64,000 bases of DNA, taken from contig CM114274.1 of the NCBI GenBank assembly GCA_050084515.1, positions 21,886,001 to 21,950,000 of the forward strand, read 5' to 3'. Positions 1 through 12,118 of the stretch are shown here, piece after piece (position 1 is the first letter of the stretch; every line of letters starts with the position of its first letter). The notes beneath the pieces are model-generated. The model was not told the DNA's origin, did no database searches, and saw only the letters and a program-made list of their open reading frames with translations. This DNA comes from Blasia pusilla (lineage: Eukaryota > Marchantiophyta > Marchantiopsida > Blasiales). Both the position numbers and the translations under genes were made by a program.

Positions 1-595
1 CAACTGCTCCCGTGCGAGTGACTCCTCCTAAAACGTCACTAGTGGAAGAGGCAGTAGCCTCTCCTGACTCCTCCTCCTCATCTGGGAACGGCTCCCTCCA
101 TGACACATAATGTGGGTCATAGTAGAGCCTCCACGCCTCGATCTCACATGCATATCTCTGAGAGAACTCATGGTAATCGTCCATGGGCGCCCCCTCTAAA
201 TTCTGGAACATACCGTTCCATGCTGTAAATGGGTTGAACTCTCTAGAGTTCTTGGTCCGCTGGGAGTCGCACCAACTCCTAAACTATGCTATAAAATCGT
301 GCAACTCAATCGTGCCTACTGCACTTGAAAACCTACGCGGTCCTCTACCCCGGTCGTCCATCTCGTACGCCCAACTGGTAGGACCACTCACAACGTGTGG
401 CAATGTGCTCACAAACTCCTCTACACCCTCCCCCTTGTCTGACGATGACACAGAAGGAGGTCGAGGTGGTCCCTCACGTGGAGACCCTCGGAACCTCGCG
501 CCACTCCGCGTAAAACCTCTAGAGCTACTCTCGGGTTCACCCTCGCCTCTCAAAGTCCCGAATGGACTCCGTGATGACCCTCGTGCCCCTCTCAC
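1..595 (-). pseudogene. gag N-terminal region of an edge-truncated Ty3/gypsy element
   Basis: The minus strand encodes a Gag N-terminal segment that matches, residue for residue in places, the gag region of element A at 23104-23541. Shared features are an MDD start-like block, the SSAVG-IELxDF stretch and the MDDYHEF-like segment near 180. The reading frame is open from about 595 to 284 and then shifts, so the copy is damaged or still needs its remaining sequence beyond base 1. It belongs to the methyltransferase-carrying gypsy family described below, but its pol region is outside the window, so whether this copy has the methyltransferase is unknown. Structural protein of the retroelement particle; no host function is implied. 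Confidence 0.7.
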
Positions 596-599
596 CTGA

Positions 600-1464
600 T
601 CACTCTGAACCTCGTGAGGAATCCCTCAATCATTCATCCCAAACATGCGGCACTCGATCTACACTCTCTCTCCCCGAGACGTGTAACGTACGGCAACACG
701 CGGCGTGGTGCGGCAAATCGACCAGGCTATGATCTCATCGACAACCTACCCTCAACTCTGGACATCCCACACAAGTCTATGTCCCCTAGACCACATACAT
801 AAATGATGCTCTCAGCATCCACACACCCAATATCCCCAAATAAATCCCAGAATCCCTCACACGTGCAGGGTAAAGGACCAGAATGGGTAACCTGAACACA
901 TGTCGATGTCGCTCCTCAGCAACTACAAATCTCAACCCCAACTTGATCGTGGAGATAACTCCTCCAATCAGCAAGTCATACTCCTTCCGTACTGATGCTG
1001 CTCAAAACTCCTCGATAGAGAGTGCGGTCCCAGCGGAACGGTGCGGCGTTACAGGCGGCACGGAACCGCTACGAATGGCACGGCCCTCGATTGTGGGATG
1101 CGGCACTCGGCGGCATACCATCCTCAATCAATAATAATCCCACACTCTGCTCCACAATGACGGTGCGGCTCCGCGATCGAGACGGTGCGGTGCGGCCACG
1201 AGCGGCACGGCGTGGCAATCGGCGACGCGTTGCAGCTACGGGCGTCACGGCACGATACTCGATCGTCGTCGAGCGGCTACCAATCACAACATAGCATCAC
1301 AAAATCAAAACTCAAACACCATAACCGGAGGTCATCTGCCATCACTGGTTGATGAAGAAACTGCGATGACGGTGGCGGCCAAAACAAAGTATGTGGTGGC
1401 GACGCAAGTCAAGGAATCAACGAACGTCGTGGAAGACCCTCCACTCCGTAATGGCGGAAATGTC
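600..1464 (-). other. leader region of the edge gypsy element
   Basis: No convincing coding sequence. The stretch lies upstream (minus-strand sense) of gag and is relatively GC-rich, with many GCGGCACGG-like words between 1020 and 1260. Leaders of similar length and composition precede gag in elements A and B. I infer an untranslated leader, not a gene; the small ORFs here overlap in several frames and resemble nothing. Confidence 0.4.
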
Positions 1465-1665
1465 ACCCAAAGGGTGGACAATGGACGGTGGACCGTTGAC
1501 AGTGACGGTTGACCGCTGATAGTGACGGCCGACCGATGACGGTGACGGTTGATCGTCGACGGTGACGGTAGACCGTTGACGGTGGACCATTGATTGTGAC
1601 GGTTGACCGGTGACGGTGACAGTTGACCATTGACAGTGATGGTTGACCTTCGATCGTTGACGGTG
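1465..1665. repeat. GTTGACGGTGAC-type minisatellite
   Basis: About ten imperfect copies of a unit built from GGTTGACCG and GTGACGG words run head to tail (for example near 1495, 1520, 1545, 1575, 1600 and 1625). Spacing varies between about 18 and 30 bases. All three frames are partly open through the array, which is why ORFs cross it. It sits in the leader of the edge gypsy element just upstream of the putative LTR. Confidence 0.8.
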
Positions 1666-1739
1666 AATATGATGGCGATAGCCGCCGCCGGTGTGGCGGG
1701 TGATTTAGGGTTTGCACAATTTAACCCTAAAAATCGCCT

Positions 1740-3470
1740 AGCAATGGCAGCTTTACAAGAATGACCATAACGTTTTGCTCGCAACTCCAAATTGTGCATT
1801 GTTTATTGCACAGCGTGCACAGCTTCATGATCTACGCCAGCATCAAAAAATATTTAGAATCAGACATTTCAATAAAAAGTGACGGGGATTGTCGTAAAGC
1901 CCAATGTCTCTTTCTCCTACACAAAATTTGGCAGCGCTCCCGCGCTGATTTCTCCCAACGAAAATGTAACATGTGTAAAAATACAAATCAGCAAGCTACA
2001 TGGTGCTCCCGAGAGCACCAGCATGGGGCAACCCGCCCCCATACTCAATCCCTATCAGAAATTAGGGAGCGCTTCCGCGCGCCACTCTTCCAAACGAAAA
2101 ATCGGCAAATGCAAATAATAATGAAAGCAGCCCTTGCTCCGGTGAGCATTCCCATGAGCCGCTGAAGGGGGAACACGGTCCCCAACCTGCAAAAACAGCG
2201 AGTGACCAGCGAGCTCCCCCATGAAGCTCTCTCACTCTCTCATTCTCTCATTCTCTCTTTGTAAAGTAAGATCCAATCTCTCTCTCCACCATAGCTCTCA
2301 AAGGTGTGCACTCTCTCTCATGTCAAACCAAACCCACTCTCCTAATGAGAGGCTTGGGTTACACTCACAAGGCAAGGTACCATAGCTCCGCCGCCTCATG
2401 TCAAGAGGTTCAACAAAGAGAGAATGAGCTCTCAAGCTCTCTCTCCTTGAGGTATATCCCTCCCCTCTCCCAAGCTCTCTCCATGGTAACCTATTCTCCC
2501 AAGTCACCTCCTTGGCTCTTGACCTGATGTAGGAGGTCAAGGGCCACTTACCAAAAATAGTAAGTCGATCATATACTCAAAATGGTACTTACCTAAAATA
2601 GTAAGTTCCTCAATATGGCTCCAAATGAGCCGAAACGAAGGGGAAACCTGCTCTCTCAAGTTTCCAAGGGCCTCAGCAGGTCACCCTCGACCTGTTGGGT
2701 GTGTCCTCCACTACTCATGAAGGCGCTCTATTAGATCCCACCGATATATCCTAAAACACGTGACAGGCTATGCATGTCACCTACGATAGCCCTAATTCCA
2801 TGGGGGTACCCAAGAAGAAATCAAAACAGACAAGAAAGACACTCCCCGGGAGTGGCAAAACGGGAAGCTCAAGAGCTACCCGTTTGGGATCCGGCGAGTC
2901 CCCGGATAGAGAGTTATGGGGAAACCTAAAACCTCGGATAGCCAGTAAAATGACACCCCCTAATGCCGGCATTAGGCAACCAAGGGATGGTAAAACAGGG
3001 GTGTAACCCCCGTTTTCAGATACCCTATACAAATAAAACCCCTCATTTTTGCCAAAATTTTTCCCGCTAAGATTACTAGTAACCCCGGATCTCCCCCATT
3101 CTACCGGCTGGACCCTCTCTTGTTAGGGTTGTGTGCACCCCAACAAGAGATGGGCATAGGACCCGGCCATTAAAGAAAATTAGCGGGTGCCCGTGAGATG
3201 CAAAGGTGAAACTCGTCCCCTTAACTATTCTTGCTAACTCTTACCTCTTTTTGTTAGTTATGTTAAATCGGACAGAGAAATTAACATCATGGGAGGAAGG
3301 GGTTTTAAACCGTCCTCTTTTAATAATGTATTTTAATAATGTAGATTAGAATTTTATACTATGGGCTATCATATCAACTTTTTCTTTTATCACCGGTTCA
3401 TGTAGTCTCCAATTTTCTTAAACCGAAACTGATAGTTAGAGTATCCTAACACCCGTAATCGTCACACACC
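1740..3470 (-). other. probable LTR and flanking sequence of the edge element
   Basis: No gene is recognised. The position next to the leader suggests the 5' LTR of the edge element, but no second copy is in the window, so this is inference. Visible structure: a CT-rich run at about 2224-2312; two near-identical short palindromic words (ACTTACC...TAGTAAGT) at about 2546-2566 and 2591-2611; and an inverted repeat with a perfect 9-bp stem at 3116-3124 and 3142-3150. No TG...CA boundaries could be fixed. Confidence 0.3.
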
Positions 3471-3658
3471 CATCTCATACAAATGCCGAACGAATGACCC
3501 ATGTGCACATCTCCGTAGGATAATTCGAATTCCGACTTCGACGTGGATGGAAAGATAGATAATCTCAGACTTTTGATGCACTACTCAAATGAACTTACCG
3601 CTAGCTTCGAAGCTCTGGCAAAGACATTCTCTAAGCAGGAGAGAGAGAGAGAAGAAAG

Positions 3659-6600
3659 ATGGCGATGGCGGTCTTGACGGCAGGAGTCGAGACATCAAGG
3701 ACGCCACAGTTGCAAGCAATTCGGAAGCCAGCCCATCATGACCTTCAGAAGGCAAGAATGCGGTGTGTTGTGGTGAAGTGCGGCAGTGATTCGAACTTAA
3801 CGGAGGGGAAGACTTCCGGAAGTGCGCGTGAAGGTCCTAAACGCGGGCAAGTGACGACATGGTTCAACGAGACTTACACCGCCTGGCCAGGTCCGTTACA
3901 TACATTTATCTTTTGCAGCGAATTTTTGAATTGAATGGGTTGAATAGTTTTTCTCAGACAAATCGAGCGAACCTCCGAATGAAATTCCTTACGCAAAAAA
4001 TATTTTGACGATGGATTAACAGGTGGGAAAGTGGTTGTAATGGACAACTTGAGGGTGTGATGTTGGATACTTGTGATTTATTTTCCAAATTTCGAATAAT
4101 TAGATTTTGAACTCACGCACTCAGGTGCTCATTGTAGTGCAGAGGTTCACAGGGTGTTGACGGAAAGGAATCATAGCAGCGTGGATTGGCAGAAAGCGTA
4201 TGAATTGGGGAAGTCGGGCGAGGCAGTTCTCATGGATATTCGTGAATCTCAAGACTACGACAAGGTTCTCGTTAAAAGCTCTTTCAATTACGTTATCTTT
4301 TCACTATTGAGCAATGGTTTTGTGACGAAGATGTCTAGCAGGCCAACGTAAGCGGTCTTCGGAAGGCAAGGAAACGTATGCTATCCCTGAAGTCATCCTT
4401 GACAGTTCTGGCCCTTTTCTTAACACGACTGGAAGCGAGTTCTTTGTCGTCCCAATCTTTATCGAAGAGTGATGAGGTATTGGTTGCAAGTGAGCGATCT
4501 TCTCTGAATAGATTATGGGAACCATGAAACTGTATCCCTGCAAGCACTGCACTTCATTGTTCTTGATGAAAACGTCAATGCTCAGAGAGCTGTGAAGGAA
4601 TTGTGCCATTGGGCGGATGGGTATTGATAAACTTCTGGTGTCGGCACTCCTAGGGATCTAAAGTTCAAAGATCACCTTTTAAACATGGGGATTGGAGTTT
4701 GTAGGTCAGCAAAATTTCCTCTTAATCAAAATTGCAGTGATTTAATGCTGACATTGACTATACGCTCAGGGAAACAGGTTTCATCCTTTCTGAATTCTTA
4801 CAGGCTCACTTCCAAAGAGCTCGTGTTAAGAAACCGTGAGGACTGGAACTAAATCTCGTAAAGATTTCAGTCGTCACTTACTGAATAACACGTACGCAGG
4901 TCCATGCCGAAGGTTCAGTCAACGTTCCTCTTTTTCAGCTTATATCAGGGAATGATTTCAAGGCCAACATGAGGTAATTCCGTTGGCAGCCGAAGTTTGA
5001 CATGGGAAGTACGTCACGATGTGAATGAGTAAAAGCGTTGCTGGTGGATGTTTAGCAGATTGCCGGCCTATGGTGTCAAGATTCTTAGCTACTGACGATT
5101 TTGGTGCGTTCTAGCGTTTGTATACTCTGGTCTGATGGGAGTGGTTCTTTCTGCTTCTGATGTACAGGAGACTGGGGCATGCCCTTATAACTGACTTCGC
5201 TGGAACAGGTAGGGACGTCCGCGATGCTGAAGAGAGCACCCATTTCTATGCCTCGAGAGATTTTTCTTTCTTGCCTTTGTGTCTCTCGTAGCCTCGAATC
5301 CCGAGAAAGATAGAGAGACTCATATCGGGAACCACTTCTATCCTAGCCTTACGACCATAGTCACCCACCGTCTTCAGTTGGATGACACTAGTTACTAGGA
5401 TTCTTAAGACGATCTGCGTCAGACTGACGGTTGCATGAGTAGTATGTGTGTGAGAATAGACAAAATATATCGTAGAGAACCCTTGTAGCCTTACGACCAT
5501 GATCTACGCTTTCGAAGAGTTGGGCGGTTTACACACTACATAGTCTTTCATAGCCTTGCCACCATCAACCCTTCGCCTGGTTGCTGATAAGGATGGGCGA
5601 GGAGGAAATGAAGAAGTACATGAGTCTACGAGAGGCAGTAGACTCATGTACTGTAAGTGAGTGTTATCCGCAGGGAGTGCCAGTGCAGAGCTGTCTCTGT
5701 AATCAATCTCAACCGTACAAGAGGGTAATAGCTCTTACATGATTTAGGATCCCAAGACATCCTAGTAGTGTGCAGCGACCTTGGGCTGTGAATCTAGGCT
5801 ACTGGCATTGAGAGTAGCGAAGGTCATAAGAGCTTAGCGATTTCTGCGTAGGAGTCGATCTTTCTGCCGTTCCTTGCGTATGACAGAGGCGAAGATGCAC
5901 TTGGATAAAAACGAGTGATGGAAAACCCATCGGAAGTACAAAAGAGGGGGACTCAAAGAGTCAAAATCTAAAGGCCACAACAGGACCAGAAAAGGAAGAA
6001 GGGGGCATTCCCCCCTAATGACGAAACTCACCAACAGCATAGACAATATCAGCAACAACAAGAGAGCTATGACTACTACTAAGTAGGCCTCTAGCGCCGG
6101 CGTCTCCCATAGCCTGAGCCCGCCGCAAAATCCCATTAGCCTGGGCACGCTGCAACGCTATGGAGACCCGCTGCCTACAATACAGAATCGCAGTAGCTAA
6201 GGACAACCCATTTCTCGAGTGGAGATGATGGGCGATCCGTGAACAGTCGAACCTCTCCCCCATAGCCCCATACATCTCTATGGCCAGGGGGATGAAGATG
6301 TGTCCCTCGTGTAGTCGACTGTAGATATGTGTTTTCTTCGCCGCCGCCGCCGCTCCTTGTAGCATTCGCCCTTGGGCCACCACTTGGGCTTGCGTATGAC
6401 CGGGTAGAATTGGAATCTCTTCTCCCCCGCTTCGCACATCGCGGGATTTCATTGTTTCCCTCTTTAGTGGTTGATGGGAATAGCCGCTGTCCCGAACTTG
6501 CACTTCTACCTGTTCCACAAGATGGAATTGGAATAGTTGGACCCTATTCGTGCCCGGGATGGGCGTAGGATGAAGGATTGAAGGATGAAGTGCTATATTA

Positions 6601-8699
6601 GATGAGGGAGATTCTTTTCTCTATGTTCTGATTTCTTCCCAATAGAGAGCTGCTGCCAAGACGGTCCTCAGATCCAATAGGGATCACCTGATTTAGGATC
6701 CCATAGCATCACTATCAAGTGAAGCGGGTTTGGGCTTTGGATCTAGGCCACTGAACTTGGTGAACAGCTCTACTCACATAAAATCATGGGTTTTTCGGAA
6801 TAGGATCTCGTTCCGTCTGCTACGTCAGAACCGCTCACGTAAAGTATTAAGGCCTGTCTCAGCCTCGCGATTGCAGATGCTCGCGTCTCTTTTGGGAAGT
6901 GCTAGTAACTGGGATCCGTGAAAAAAGTGGAAGAAAAGAGAAAGACGAAGGATGAAGTGAAGAAGGTGTGAAGGAGATATGGGCGATTCTTTCTAGTCTC
7001 CCTATAAGTGTGTACGAAAGAGACCGTAAGTGCGGAGTTTCCAGGTAACAGCCACGAAGCCATTCACAAGACCATGGACTTTACCCCAATCAAGATCAGC
7101 CAAACGAATATGATTAATCACTCCTAAAGCTTTGATCAATGAATCTGGACTAGTCTACATGGGAAGCAGATCCGCAGGCATAACCTCGGCCATTTCGTGT
7201 CGTTCCTTATATAGTACGACTTTCTTGCATGTGAGTAGGTAGAGAGAGATGACGTGTCATCCACATCTTCACACTGCAGGATTTTCATTGCCCCCTTCGT
7301 ACTCTTGCCGTTGTTCATTAGAATAGTTCTGGTCCTGAACTTGCATATCGGTGGTGAGACGATTGCCACGAAGGTAAATGAGGCAGGTCTTAAAGTCTAC
7401 TGGTTCAGGGAACGACACATAGAGTAGAGAAAGTTCTTGTTTCTAATCGGCATCCTCGATACTTGCCACTGATTCCTTCCGCTGCTTTCGTAACTTTATC
7501 CTCAATAGTCTCTCATGTCTCAACCGTCCCTCGCGTCTTGACCTATTTTCATCCATGATTTCGTCTACTTGTCGGGTCCATGTGGTCTCCTTCAGAACTG
7601 TAGGGTAGCGATGTAAGGCTGTTACATTCAAGGGTCGTCCTTATAAAGTACTCATGAACTGTACTTGTCGCACACCTAAAGTAGTGCATGCCGTAGCCCT
7701 CGGACCGGACAAATTGGTTTTCAGTTCATCCCCGGCTAGTGGACACATGGGAAATGGTACACACATTGGAAGAAGAGAGAAGGGGAGATGAATGCTCATA
7801 TTGTTATGTTTGAGAACTCTAAGATAGCCATGGACGGCTTTTAGATTTTAGGGTTGTCCCTCTAAAGTGTATTCATGAAGTAGTTCATGTCGTAGCCTTG
7901 GGCCCAGAGAGATTGGTTTCAAGTTCATAACCGGCCAGCGCACACGTGGGAGAGGTGTAAGCACAGGGAGAAACGAGAGACAAGGAGATGGATGCTCTTT
8001 TTGTGTTGTCTATTTCGAATGTTGTATTATATGCCGAGTGTTTTTGTCACAAGCGCAGAACGTAACCCTGACTTCATCGCCCAGGCCCTTAGGGCTGTCA
8101 ATGGGGATAAGGATAGAGCCGTGGTGGTCATGTGTGACATCGGAGGGACTTTGAAAACAATTGTTGAGAGGAAGGGAATAAAGCCCAAGTCGTACGCCGA
8201 TCCTGAAAGACGATTCGGACGGGCGTCACGGTGAGTGCTACGGAAACTTCTGGTGTAGCACATGTCATTCGATAGGACTTTGTCGTTGATACCATTTCGG
8301 AATTTTCCTTATTGGCCTGACTGTCTTCATGGCGAACAACTCCTCGGCATCTTTGGCTGAGCAGCCAAACGAACAGTCTTATCGTGTGGGATCTGTAGTG
8401 TCAGAATTCGTCCTGACGGGCGCAGTCTTTTAGTACTTTATCGGTGGTGGTCAGATCAGAACGAACATTGGTGGTTGTTGTTGGGCCAGCTTGAAATCAC
8501 TTCAGATGGTACCATACTACCAGCTACTAAAGTCAGAACCACAGAAAGCATATTAATATCTTATTGCATTTCCTCGTGCAGGTCTCTGAGGGCGGTGTAT
8601 GAGTTACAAAAGGCAGGCTTCAGCAACGTTCTCCACTTGACTGGAGGCTTCAAAAGCTGGATACATGAAGACTTGCCCACTGTGGGCCCAGGCTACTGA
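3659..8699 (+). CDS. chloroplast rhodanese-like (sulfurtransferase) domain protein, six exons
   Basis: Six exons join with GT/AG junctions and consistent phase: 3659-3890, 4143-4264, 4900-4973, 5168-5208, 8059-8230 and 8582-8699 (stop TGA). The product is 252 residues. Residues 1-75 are Ser/Thr/Arg-rich and resemble a plastid transit peptide. The rest is one rhodanese domain: an LMDIRESQDYDK block near 107-118, EGSVNVPLF after it, and the loop VVVMCDIGGT with the candidate active-site Cys182. The end, SRSLRAVYEL to LTGGFKSW, is the usual C-terminal rhodanese signature. The order RRLGHA...GTERNPDF resembles the plant plastid rhodanese family typified by Arabidopsis STR14, from memory and without alignment. 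Sulfur transfer is the family's possible activity, but many plastid members are catalytically uncertain. A GA-rich run (about 3639-3657) lies just before the ATG. Intron 4 is about 2.85 kb and holds repeats and an ORF fragment. Confidence 0.85.
5615..5652. repeat. perfect 14-bp inverted repeat (hairpin) in rhodanese intron 4
   Basis: AGTACATGAGTCTA at 5615-5628 is followed by a 10-base spacer and its exact reverse complement at 5639-5652. It lies inside intron 4 of the rhodanese-like gene. A stable RNA hairpin would form in the pre-mRNA. It may also be a footprint or terminus of a small mobile element; no function is claimed. Confidence 0.8.
5744..6770. repeat. diverged ~80-bp direct repeats flanking an intronic ORF
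   Basis: The block at about 5744-5822 (beginning GATTTAGGATCCCA) recurs, diverged, at about 6688-6770. Both copies contain a GATCTAGGC/GAATCTAGGC word followed by ACTG. They flank the minus-strand ORF fragment at 6015-6518, so the pair may mark the ends of an inserted element or of a duplicated segment. Confidence 0.6.
6015..6518 (-). pseudogene. retroelement-like C-terminal ORF fragment inside an intron
   Basis: A 167-codon open frame lies antisense to the rhodanese gene within its fourth intron. The segments HIFIPLAIEMYG and YCRQRVSIALQRAQA resemble, from memory, a conserved C-terminal block found downstream of reverse transcriptase in some plant non-LTR retroelement ORFs. A short alanine run (QGAAAAAKK) precedes it. 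There is no reverse transcriptase nearby, so this is a fragment. It could instead be an expressed small gene, but no upstream exon or promoter is evident and the flanking direct repeats favour insertion. Confidence 0.4.
7622..8010. repeat. tandem duplication of ~190-bp unit at the end of rhodanese intron 4
   Basis: Sequence at about 7622-7812 recurs at about 7848-8010. Shared words include GGGT-GTCC-TATAAAGT/CTCTAAAGT, GCCGTAGCC/TGTCGTAGCC, GATTGGTTT/AATTGGTTTTC, CCGGC-AG and GGAGATGGATGCTC/GGAGATGAATGCTC. The second copy ends about 50 bases before the exon 5 acceptor, so the duplication borders a functional splice site. Confidence 0.65.
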
Positions 8700-10124
8700 A
8701 TGATTGCAGACAGCTGCGTTTGACAGCCTAGCCATATATCAATAGTGCGACGGGCGGAAGGCAACACTGTCACCACAGAATGGAATTTGGGCTCCGATGT
8801 GGCCCTAGTGCCTCGCAGATCTACATCACTCACTCCGCACACAACATTGTGGCTATCTATAAATTTGCACAGCCGATTCGGCATTCTGACCTCAAAGGCG
8901 AATACCGCCATGGCTAAATGACATTCGATGCACCCGATGGATCCACTCACGAAAATTTGCCTGGAAGTCATAAACGGGTCGTCGTTAGAGTCATCCATCA
9001 GCAAAGGAGATTAATTCAAGTATTGGCCAAGAAATTTCTAACGAACATCGGAAATTAGGGCGTTGTTTCCAAAAGATGTTTCCAATGATACTCACGTGGA
9101 TTGGAGATTATTATTGGAGAGTGATTTTTTTATTTGCAAACACCTCTATTCATCAAGCAACCTGGCAGCAAGAAACTGTTTCTTCTTGTATGGACAACCC
9201 TAAAATGTTTTGGACTCTATGGGCAGCAGAAAAAAAACTTGTGCAACGTGATTAGTCCTTTCACTTCCCCGCATAACACGGGCTGTCCACTAGTTGTTAA
9301 TATTTTCGTGGCGTGTAAAAACATGTATTTGTATCCACGTGTCCTTCAAGATTAATGAGTTTTCAAAGTATGCCACAGCACTTCACATAGTCTCTTTGGG
9401 GATTGGATGCAATATTTTATCAAGATATTGGTACCTCCTTGGCTTCGGTCTACCGAGTGCACCGCCATTAGAAGACAACAATTTGAGTGTAGCAAAGACC
9501 TCCAAGATCTAATCGAGTTCAAATGTTTAGACATGCAACCCTCTTTGCCTGATGTGATCTAAGATTAGAAATTGTCACTAATTGGGGAGTCTAAAGCAAT
9601 TTGATTCTAATATGGATCTCACCTGTTACGGTAGACCTCGTGCCTTGCATGGGATTAATCATCTTTCATACAAATTTTTAAAAATTATTTTCTTGTCACA
9701 CATAAAAGATTTTGTTGTTGTCCAAAGTATGAAAAATGTTTCCTTGTTACTCAAGGTTGCATATGGACAAAGTCTATGAGTTCATAGACATGTTCGTAGA
9801 CTTACTTCCGTCCTATAAAAGACTTGTCCATGTGGGTCTCATCTCCCCCACTTGCCTTTGTGATCCGCACTTTCTCTTTTCTTCGTCCTCCCACATCTAT
9901 CCCCTCCTCCCTTAGTGCCCTCCCCTTCCTTTCCTTGCCTTCCACCATGAATTATAAGTGTGTGCTCCATTTTTTGCAATTCATGTTTGTGAACATGTCC
10001 AAACTTATCCATCCTAGGGATATACTTTTTCATTTTTTTGTGACCAGGTTGTTACTTGTAGGTCAATCAAACATGCATTTGAAAATCAAGGAATACTTCA
10101 CCCATAATTATATAGATGGTTGCC
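8700..10124. other. intergenic, no gene recognised
   Basis: Follows the rhodanese stop codon and should include its 3' UTR. Only short unrelated ORFs occur. A TATAAAAG word at about 9816 has no convincing gene after it; the ORF starting at 9824 runs into the LINE 3' fragment that follows. Confidence 0.5.
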
Positions 10125-10245
10125 TTTATAAGCCTAGGATAAGACTCATAGGGTCTTTTCTTGTTTCAGTTTATTACTTATGATATGTTTTTTAGCCTTT
10201 TGACCCTCTGGGTCCCACGAGCTTGATTTATTTACCATTTACCAT
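10125..10245 (+). mobile_element. 3'-terminal fragment of the same LINE family as at 26.4-31.0 kb
   Basis: The segment containing TAGCCTTTTGACCCTCTGGG, then CTTGATTTATTTACC and ATTTACCAT, is a diverged match to the reverse complement of about 26365-26480, the 3' end of the complete LINE. Here it is on the plus strand. Nothing coding remains. The match identifies the LINE 3' end, a short ATTTACC-type tail. Confidence 0.65.
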
Positions 10246-11524
10246 AAACAAGGGATTAACTGCGATGCGTGGTTGACCATGTTTTAGGTTTAAGCTAAGG
10301 ACCCATTCAATACGCATCTTGGGGAAATAACACACTCGCTCCAGTATATGTAAGGAACTTGTGGGAGATTGGTCAAAGCTTGGGGAAGAAGTTTTCATGG
10401 GAGATAGTATGCACTTGGGGAGGCTAAGAATCGATTAGCGCTTCGCGGCTTTTTGACTATCTACAAAATGCACAATATGCTGGATGTTTGAGACTCAACC
10501 CAAGACTTTTGCTTGCAAATCTCAATGTCACGAATTCTTCGGGATGAGGCAAGGAGGAGTATAGGTTGAACTTTAGAATGTTTTATAAAAAAAAAGTCAC
10601 CTTATAGGCCACCATTAGAGGGAAATTTTGGTGGCAGAAATCGGCATGCCCAAAGATGAGGATAAGTCTCGTAACAATAAGAAGAAGGCTATGGGTCTCA
10701 ATCTTCACCGCAATGGGGTAGGGATGACGCGTGGTGGGAATGAGCCAATAGGATAAGGTTTCCAAGCCCTTAAGAGATTCAACCTGGTACTTGATCAAGA
10801 TAAGGGATATAGGGACTAAACGCTATTTGGCAAAAAGTCCTCCCTCAAGACTCTTGGTGACTCATTAGAAGAGCTCAACCTCAAGGGGCTTAATTCCCAA
10901 GTGATTGAGCCCATAAACTTATCACTGATGCGAAAGAAGGTGAGCAAAAAATCTCAAAGAAAGGTCATGAGGATCCAACCATCTGCGAATTTCAATGACG
11001 TCCAACGTGCCATCTTTGAGGCCTTGAAGGTTAAACTATAAGCCCAAATGGATTACGTGGTTGGGAAGACCATGAAGGCTTGTAACCCAATTTTTTTCCC
11101 ATCCCCAAGGTGTCGGTTGGGTAACGTGAGGAAGGAGTTATGTGTGTATAGGGCGAGATGGACATCAAGCACCTAAATCAATGGGTGACTATGATATAAC
11201 ATATTTTTGGGACTTATCAAGTTCCAAGAGTTCTGCTCACTTTCTTCAAGTTGGAGGCTAGGTGGGGAGTCTAAGCCTCCTTCAAGTTGGAGACATGTGC
11301 ACTTGCGTGGTTTTAGGAATACTACAAGGACCAAAACATCATGAAATCGGATCAGGTTATACTCACCTTATAAATAAGATGTTGTTTCAATGCCTTAGGA
11401 TCCAATAATCTAGGTAAGAATTTTTTTATGGTAGATGCAGTTGGGAGGCTTACCCATAAGCTTCAACACTCAATTCTAAGAGACTTTGGCAGTGATTGAT
11501 AACATGTTAAATGTTGACTAAGTC

Positions 11525-11925
11525 TTGAATTTTGTGGATGCCATGCTAATTAAGCTGAAAAGGATATTGAGGGAGAAGAGTGCAACATTGAAAACCCAAT
11601 TTGAGAAGATGAAGGCGATCATTGATATTGTGACTCAACTAGTGGTAGGTTACCTGAGTCTTGAGAAGAAAGACAAGATGGTCTCACCTACAAAGGTGGA
11701 AGCACTGGTTGGTGACGTTAACAAGGGTCAGAAGGCCAAAACCAAGATCAGAACCCAAGACGTTCAAAACCCACCAAGTATCGAACCCTAAGCAAGGGGT
11801 AATCGGTAACCTTGAGTGAACGTGGAGGCCATAGGATATTATTCTTTGAACATTTGGGTTACTTCAAGTGAGAGTGCCCCAAAGCAAAGGGGGCCAAAGC
11901 AAGAAAGATCAAATTATTGCCACAA
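11525..11925 (+). pseudogene. Gag C-terminal region of element E
   Basis: An 88-codon frame is rich in Lys, Glu and Asp and ends at 11791. It is followed at about 11835-11885 by a degenerate nucleocapsid zinc knuckle reading HLGYFK, a stop codon, then ECPKAKG. The CCHC pattern is recognisable although the first cysteines are lost and a stop interrupts it. Upstream sequence at 11250-11330 contains an ALAWF-like word typical of the retrotransposon capsid domain. Inactive. Confidence 0.45.
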
Positions 11926-12118
11926 CGGGTTCGATCAATTGCCAAACGCAAGGACTTTGACTTTGCAATGGGGACTAATGCCTTTATATTTAAAATAAGT
12001 GATTGTGAGCCTTCAAGAAATGAGTTGAAGGTAAGTGATGAGCTTTCAAAGGATTTGCATCAATATGCTAGTGAATATCAATTTCTAGTCAAGGTAATAA
12101 GTGCAAGAAAATTTTAGG

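Noticed and set aside
1332-1799. 155-codon minus-strand frame over the minisatellite as a repeat protein
   Set aside because: Open frames through the array arise from the repeat unit itself, and the region lies in a retrotransposon leader.
9824-10183. 119-codon plus-strand frame after a TATAAAAG word as a gene
   Set aside because: Its second half runs into a LINE 3' fragment and the first half is low in complexity with no domain.
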